From NCBI GenBank assembly GCA_035517115.1, contig DATIZL010000190.1, forward strand, positions 1 to 12,757: a DNA stretch of 12,757 nucleotides, written 5' to 3'. Positions 6,776 to 12,757 of this stretch are shown here, piece by piece (the first letter of the stretch is position 1; every line of letters starts with the position of its first letter). Below the pieces are notes generated by a model. It did not search any database and was not told the DNA's origin. It saw nothing but the letters and a program-made list of their open reading frames with translations. The stretch comes from Hyphomicrobium_A sp035517115 (GTDB taxonomy: Bacteria > Pseudomonadota > Alphaproteobacteria > Rhizobiales > Hyphomicrobiaceae). The translations under genes and the position numbers were made by a program.

Positions 6776-7429
6776 ATGCGGGATCCGGTCAGCACCCTGA
6801 CGAACACCTTCTGGCCGATGGTCGTCGAGCAGACGAACCGCGGCGAGCGGGGCTACGACCTGCCCTCGCGGCTCCTCAAGGAGCGCATCATCTTCGTGAC
6901 CGGCCCCATCGAGGACCATATGGCGGCCTCCATCTGCATGCAGCTCCTGTTCTTGGAGGCGGAGAACCCCAAGAAGGAAATCTCCATGTATATCAACTCG
7001 CCGGGCGGCGTCGTCACGGCGGGCTTCGCCATCTACGACACCCTGCAGTTCGTACGTCCGCCGGTCGCAACCCTGTGCATCGGCCAGGCGGCCTCCATGG
7101 GCTCGCTGCTGTTGTGTGCGGGCGCCAAGGGCCTGCGCTACGCGCTCCCCAACGCCCGCGTCATGGTGCACCAGCCCTCCGGCGGCTTCTCCGGACAGGC
7201 CTCCGACATCGAGCGGCACGCCGAAGACATCATCAAGATGAAGCGCCGCCTAAACGAGATCTACGTCAAGCACACCGGACAGAACTACGAAGTCATTGAA
7301 CGCACGCTCGACCGTGATTACTTCATGACGGCAGAGCAGGCGCGAGAGTTCGGCATCATCGACAAGGTGCTGACGCGCCGCGAAGAGGCGGATCTTGCCC
7401 TCGGCGAGGGCGCCAAAGGCGCGGCGTGA
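6776..7429 (+). CDS. clpP: ATP-dependent Clp protease proteolytic subunit
   Basis: This 217-residue serine peptidase forms the barrel of ClpXP and ClpAP. The catalytic triad is visible as S107 (AASMGS), H132 (MVHQPSGG) and D181 (DRDYF). The ATG at 6776 was chosen because the protein then begins MRDPV, as in alphaproteobacterial ClpP, and AAGGG lies about ten bases before it. An ATG three codons upstream (6767) touches that same ribosome site and is less likely. There is no long propeptide. clpX follows in the same direction after a 346-base gap, so clpX may also have its own promoter. Confidence 0.97.
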   Translation: MRDPVSTLTNTFWPMVVEQTNRGERGYDLPSRLLKERIIFVTGPIEDHMAASICMQLLFLEAENPKKEISMYINSPGGVVTAGFAIYDTLQFVRPPVATLCIGQAASMGSLLLCAGAKGLRYALPNARVMVHQPSGGFSGQASDIERHAEDIIKMKRRLNEIYVKHTGQNYEVIERTLDRDYFMTAEQAREFGIIDKVLTRREEADLALGEGAKGAA

Positions 7430-7775
7430 GCGAGGCGGGTCCAGGCCCGGCTCGAAAACCCTCCGATTGCAGTGCAGCGCTCGGCGCGGACCCAAATTGC
7501 GGGCGTCGCTGCCGTGCGTGGCGGCCCAAATCGGGACAAATGCTTAGCCGGCCACAAAACTGTGGCAATCGGGACGCTTCAATGCCGTGCGGGCCGGCAC
7601 CCGTTAATCCAATCTTGATCTGGGGAACGCTAGCGTGCTCAGATTACGTTAATTGGACTCGGGGCCGCACGAGCAGGGTTGGCGACGCGCCAGCATGGTG
7701 TAAGGTTTCTTCCCGGGTGCTCTCGCCGGTGTATCACCGCCGCAGGTACCCACAGGAGGGGTGAGACAGCAGCTA
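7430..7775. other. clpP-clpX intergenic region with repeats and palindromes
   Basis: No credible gene lies in these 346 bases. They hold a 9-base direct repeat flanking a hairpin (7529-7575), a perfect 10-base palindrome ACGCTAGCGT (7627-7636), and AGGAGGG (7754-7760) just before the clpX starts. A separate clpX promoter is expected here. TTGATC at 7615 is the only -35-like hexamer I noticed, and it has no good -10 partner at the usual distance. Confidence 0.5.
7529..7575. repeat. Direct repeat AATCGGGAC flanking a hairpin
   Basis: AATCGGGAC occurs at 7529-7537 and 7567-7575. Between the copies GCCACA-aaac-TGTGGC (7551-7566) forms a perfect 6-base stem. The arrangement sits about 200 bases upstream of clpX and could be a regulator site, though no known operator is recognised. 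Confidence 0.5.
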
Positions 7776-9029
7776 ATGGCTCAAGAGAAAAATACCCTCT
7801 ACTGCTCGTTTTGCGGCAAGAGTCAGCACGAGGTTCGCAAGCTTATTGCCGGTCCGACCGTGTTCATCTGCGATGAATGCGTCGAGCTGTGCATGGACAT
7901 CATCAGGGAGGAGAACAAGAACACCCTGGTGAAGTCGCGCGATGGCGTGCCGACTCCACAAGAAATTTGCACGGTCCTCGATTCCTACGTGATCGGCCAG
8001 GATCACGCCAAGCGCGTGCTGTCGGTGGCCGTCCATAACCACTACAAGCGCCTGAACCACGCGTCCAAGAACAACGACGTGGAGCTCGCGAAGTCGAACA
8101 TCCTGCTCGTCGGCCCCACGGGCTGCGGCAAGACGCTGCTCGCGCAGACGCTCGCGCGCATCCTGGACGTGCCCTTTACCATGGCGGACGCGACGACGCT
8201 CACCGAAGCGGGCTACGTCGGCGAAGACGTCGAGAACATCATCCTCAAGCTGCTGCAGAACGCCGACTACAACGTCGAGCGGGCGCAGCGCGGCATCGTC
8301 TACATCGACGAGGTCGACAAGATCTCGCGCAAGTCGGACAACCCCTCGATCACGCGCGACGTGTCGGGCGAGGGCGTGCAGCAGGCGCTCCTGAAGATCA
8401 TGGAGGGCACGGTCGCCTCCGTGCCTCCGCAGGGCGGCCGCAAGCATCCCCAGCAGGAGTTCCTGCAGGTTGACACCACCAACATCCTGTTCATCTGCGG
8501 CGGCGCCTTCGCGGGGCTCGAGAAGATCATCTCGCGGCGCGGCAAGGGCACCTCGATCGGCTTCTCGGCCAAGGTCGTGGGCGCGGATGAGCGGCGCACG
8601 GGCGAGGTCTTGCGCGACGTGGAGCCCGAGGACTTGTTGAAGTTCGGCCTCATCCCCGAATTCATCGGCCGTCTGCCGGTCATCGCCACGCTCGAGGACC
8701 TCGACGAGGCGGCTCTGGTGCAAATCCTGACCGAGCCGAAGAACGCGCTCGTCAAGCAGTATCAGCGCCTGTTCGAGATGGAGGACGTGAAGCTGACGAT
8801 CACCAGCGACGCGTTGAAGTCCATCGCCAAGAAGGCCATCGAGCGCAAGACGGGCGCGCGCGGGCTGCGCTCCATCATGGAAGCGAACCTGCTCGACACG
8901 ATGTTCGAGCTTCCGACGCTGAAAGGCGTCGAGGAAGTAGTGATTGGGCCGGAAGTCGTCGAAGGCAGTGCCCGTCCCCTGCGCATCTACTCCGATCGCG
9001 CCGAGGAGAAGGGCTCTACTGCGTCTTGA
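7776..9029 (+). CDS. clpX: ClpX, ATP-dependent unfoldase of the ClpXP protease
   Basis: This 417-residue AAA+ protein recognises, unfolds and feeds substrates to ClpP. The N-terminal zinc-binding domain has C10, C13, C32 and C35. Walker A is GPTGCGKT (113-120) and Walker B is IVYIDE (174-179). The pore loops GYVG (146-149) and RKH (222-224) are present, as is the IGF loop (261-263) that docks on ClpP. A sensor-2 arginine region GARGLRS lies near the C terminus. The start is ambiguous. The ATG at 7776 is 15 bases after AGGAGGG, while an in-frame GTG at 7761 lies immediately after it and would give an N terminus closer in length to known ClpX proteins. Only five residues are affected. Confidence 0.97.
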   Translation: MAQEKNTLYCSFCGKSQHEVRKLIAGPTVFICDECVELCMDIIREENKNTLVKSRDGVPTPQEICTVLDSYVIGQDHAKRVLSVAVHNHYKRLNHASKNNDVELAKSNILLVGPTGCGKTLLAQTLARILDVPFTMADATTLTEAGYVGEDVENIILKLLQNADYNVERAQRGIVYIDEVDKISRKSDNPSITRDVSGEGVQQALLKIMEGTVASVPPQGGRKHPQQEFLQVDTTNILFICGGAFAGLEKIISRRGKGTSIGFSAKVVGADERRTGEVLRDVEPEDLLKFGLIPEFIGRLPVIATLEDLDEAALVQILTEPKNALVKQYQRLFEMEDVKLTITSDALKSIAKKAIERKTGARGLRSIMEANLLDTMFELPTLKGVEEVVIGPEVVEGSARPLRIYSDRAEEKGSTAS

Positions 9030-9036
9030 TCAGTGC

Positions 9037-9060
9037 GAGCCGCCCTGAGGGAGGCGGCTC
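9037..9060 (+). terminator. Possible terminator hairpin after clpX
   Basis: GAGCCGCC (9037-9044) and GGCGGCTC (9053-9060) form a perfect 8-base stem with an eight-base loop, beginning seven bases after the clpX stop. There is no T-run after it, so termination may be weak or the structure may only stabilise the mRNA end. Confidence 0.45.
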
Positions 9061-9104
9061 ACCCCGAGATAATTGTATGCGGCCGGAAACCCCGGCGGCG
9101 GAGT

Positions 9105-9132
9105 CTTGATAGAGCGGCGCCAACCCCCATTT
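9105..9132 (+). promoter_or_regulatory. Sigma-32 (RpoH) heat-shock promoter for lon
   Basis: CTTGAT (9105-9110) and CCCCATTT (9125-9132), with 14 bases between CTTGAT and CCCCAT, match the sigma-32 pattern CTTGAA-N13-15-CCCCAT very well. Transcription would begin near 9139, giving a leader of about 150 bases before the lon ATG. Heat-shock control of lon is established in several proteobacteria. Comparable matches are not seen before clpP or clpX. Confidence 0.72.
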
Positions 9133-9141
9133 CAAATGGGG
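9125..9141. repeat. Palindrome covering the lon -10 box
   Basis: CCCCATTTCAAATGGGG is a perfect 8-base inverted repeat around one central base. Its left arm is the sigma-32 -10 box and its right arm reaches the expected transcription start. This is a good position for a repressor, or for a hairpin at the very 5' end of the transcript. Confidence 0.7.
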
Positions 9142-9289
9142 TGCGGTGCCGGAGATTTGCGTCGAGGCTTCCCCGCTCTCTGCGGCGATCCGCCTCAAAT
9201 GTGCCGGAGGGCACGCGTTAGATTGGTATCTCGAATAAGCGGGCGGCGGGCAGACGATCGCAAGCGGCCACACCGGATTGGAAAGCGAC

Positions 9290-11722
<2,433 letters not shown>

Positions 11723-11764
11723 CGTCTTGGTGCAGACGCAACTTTTCCGCCAGGATTGCAGATC

Positions 11765-11794
11765 CCCCGCGCCCTCCGGCGCGGGGTTTTTGTT
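11765..11794 (+). terminator. Intrinsic terminator of lon
   Basis: CCCCGCGCC (11765-11773), loop CTCC and GGCGCGGGG (11778-11786) form a perfect 9-base stem, followed at once by TTTTTGTT. It lies about 40 bases after the lon stop. Confidence 0.93.
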
Positions 11795-11859
11795 CCCGCT
11801 CCGTGCGCAGGAAGGTCGTTTTTCCCAGGTTTTTCGGGCAATTTCGCGCGATTTCCCCC

Positions 11860-11888
11860 TTGACGAGGCCTTTTATTGGGCGCTTCTG
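11860..11888 (+). promoter_or_regulatory. Weak candidate promoter for the HU gene
   Basis: TTGACG (11860-11865) is a good -35 hexamer between the lon terminator and the HU gene. Seventeen bases on, the -10 position reads CTTCTG (11883-11888), a poor match. A promoter must lie in this region because the lon terminator isolates the HU gene, but its exact place is uncertain. Confidence 0.3.
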
Positions 11889-11984
11889 TCCACCTCTGTT
11901 GCGGCTGCAGCGCCCGTATTTAGGGCCTCCTCGCCGCCTTAAGACCCCCCAAGACCCATTCCGAACGCAAAGGACGGAAACGAG

Positions 11985-12257
11985 ATGAGCAAGAAAGATT
12001 TGATCGACGCCGTCGCCAAGGATGCCGAGCTCACGAAGGAGAAGGCGAGCGTGGCGGTCGATGCGGTGCTTGAGCACATCCGCGGTGCCATGCGGAAGGG
12101 CGAGGAAGTGCGCATCCCCGACTTCGGGACGTTCAAGGTGGCCAAGCGCAAGGCGCGCGAGGGCCGCAACCCGGCGACTGGGGCGACGATCAACATCCCG
12201 GCCTCGCGGGTGCCGAAGTTCAGCCCCTCGAAGGGCCTCAAGGATCTGCTCAACTAA
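11985..12257 (+). CDS. hupB: HU-family DNA-binding nucleoid protein
   Basis: This 90-residue protein has the normal HU length. It binds and bends DNA without strong sequence preference and compacts the nucleoid. The N-terminal helical dimerisation part (1-40) is followed by the beta-arm signature, with PDFGTFKVAKRKAREGRNP (45-63) and the arm-tip motif INIPAS with its Pro at 71. It ends in KGLKDLLN, as in other HU proteins. It is a single-gene unit: the lon terminator precedes it and its own terminator follows. HU beta is a Lon substrate in E. coli, which fits the neighbourhood. IHF subunits are similar in length, but the arm and C-terminal sequences fit HU better. Confidence 0.95.
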   Translation: MSKKDLIDAVAKDAELTKEKASVAVDAVLEHIRGAMRKGEEVRIPDFGTFKVAKRKAREGRNPATGATINIPASRVPKFSPSKGLKDLLN

Positions 12258-12280
12258 CAGGGCGTCTCCGGCATTGGTGA

Positions 12281-12314
12281 GCGCGCCGCTCAGCAAGCGG
12301 CGCGCCTTTTGTTT
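12281..12314 (+). terminator. Intrinsic terminator of the HU gene
   Basis: GCGCGCCGCT (12281-12290), loop CAGCA and AGCGGCGCGC (12296-12305) form a perfect 10-base stem followed by CTTTTGTTT. It lies 24 bases after the stop codon. Confidence 0.93.
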
Positions 12315-12385
12315 GGGCTGGGGACAGGCGATGATGCCTCTCGTTGCGCGGCGCCCGGCGCCCCGCTACACCCGCGCATGACTTC

Positions 12386-12422
12386 GGGCGGTTAGCTCAG
12401 TGGTAGAGCGCTTCGTTTACAC
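12386..12422 (+). tRNA. tRNA-Val(UAC) 5' half only, cut in the anticodon loop
   Basis: The sequence matches tRNA positions 1-38. It has acceptor strand GGGCGGT (12386-12392), TA linker, D arm GCTC-AGTGGTA-GAGC (12395-12409), anticodon 5' stem CTTCG (12411-12415) and loop TTTACAC with anticodon TAC (12418-12420). The next bases, AATAG, cannot pair with CTTCG, and no T arm, acceptor 3' strand or CCA follows. Instead the 3' end of a recombinase gene begins nine bases later. A tRNA-Val after the HU gene is a common arrangement in Hyphomicrobiales, so this is probably the native gene interrupted by an integrated element. The missing half should lie at the element's other end. This copy can be functional only if a complete gene is rebuilt there. 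Confidence 0.85.
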
Positions 12423-12757
12423 AATAGCCCTCTATTTTCTAGCGCGCTGAATTCTCACCACATTCGAGGAGCCGTCCATGAGACGTGCCAGAGTTGTGTC
12501 AGTGGCACGCATCGCTTCGTGCACCGACGACTTCTCGAGATGCCCGTAAACATTGGCGACCATGCGATAGGACGCCCACCCTCCCGCCTCTTGCACTTCC
12601 TTCAACGTGAAGCCTTGCGCGAGCAAGCGCGCGGCGAACGCATGTCGCCCGATCTTGTGCCGACGCGCGCATGCGTGATCCCGAAACCTACAAGTGGCCG
12701 TGTCTTGAGCCGGAACGCGGCACGGCGGCGCTCACGCTCTGCTCGGTCGCGCTCTCT
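12423..12757. mobile_element. Start of an element integrated in tRNA-Val
   Basis: The boundary is set by the break in the tRNA-Val gene after C12422. The adjoining DNA encodes a tyrosine recombinase pointing toward the tRNA, which is the usual position of an element's integrase next to its attachment site. Only the first 335 bases are inside the window, so the type of element (prophage, integrative conjugative element or island) cannot be told. Confidence 0.75.
12432..12757 (-). CDS. Tyrosine recombinase (phage-type integrase), C-terminal part, probably frameshifted
   Basis: The gene runs off the right edge, so only the C-terminal catalytic part is visible, ending at TAG 12432-12434. The last frame holds HKIGRHAFAARLLAQG (box II Arg in GRH), QEAGGW (Trp where many family members have His) and VANVYGHLE, whose Tyr is the expected nucleophile. 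These define a site-specific integrase that cuts and rejoins at the attachment site. That frame meets a stop at 12732-12734. Upstream, another frame is open to the window edge and reads PLVGFGITHA just before the box II region, as expected from related integrases. A one-base deletion or sequencing error near 12660-12675 would join the two. The TTG at 12626 is internal and is not the real start. The element may therefore be locked in place. Confidence 0.78.

Noticed and set aside
7614..7645. A sigma-32 promoter upstream of clpX (CTTGAT)
   Set aside because: The -35 is good, but the bases at the -10 distance (CGTGCT) do not match. A weak sigma-70-type pairing is no better.
12423..12460. Continuation of tRNA-Val with an atypical second half
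   Set aside because: AATAG does not pair with CTTCG, and no T loop, acceptor partner or CCA occurs within a plausible distance.

Overview
The window looks like a GC-rich alphaproteobacterial chromosome, most likely Hyphomicrobiales (Rhizobiales). The evidence is the conserved gene order tRNA-Leu, tig, clpP, clpX, lon, HU gene, tRNA-Val, and the protein sequences themselves, for example a ClpP beginning MRDPV. Genus and family cannot be fixed from the sequence alone.

Layout from left to right. Positions 1-290 have no convincing gene. They end exactly at the anticodon loop of the 3' half of a tRNA-Lys(UUU) gene (291-335), which is best read as the scar left by an element integrated in that tRNA. 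Next comes a membrane-anchored PAS-PAS-GGDEF-EAL protein (516-2783), with a degraded GGDEF signature but an intact EAL site. Convergent to it are two sulfur-metabolism genes on the minus strand: a cysteine synthase (3790-4839) followed by a 3-mercaptopyruvate sulfurtransferase (2791-3654).

The centre is a protein quality-control block on the plus strand: tRNA-Leu(UAG) (5119-5203), trigger factor tig (5294-6655), clpP (6776-7429), clpX (7776-9029), lon (9290-11722) and a small HU-type nucleoid protein (11985-12257). Trigger factor folds nascent chains, ClpXP and Lon remove damaged and regulatory proteins, and HU is a known Lon substrate in E. coli. A good sigma-32 (heat-shock) promoter lies in front of lon, with its -10 box inside a perfect palindrome. 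Strong intrinsic terminators follow lon and the HU gene.

The right edge is the second mobile boundary. A tRNA-Val(UAC) gene is intact from its first base through its anticodon loop (12386-12422) and then stops matching a tRNA. Nine bases further on lies the 3' end of a minus-strand tyrosine recombinase gene that runs off the window and appears to contain a frameshift. The roughly 12 kb of core chromosome is therefore bounded on both sides by tRNA genes cut at the anticodon loop. I see no CRISPR array, insertion sequence or clearly new defence or biosynthetic system. The most unusual feature is the pair of split tRNA genes, particularly the tRNA-Val, whose missing half is the one not restored at this junction.
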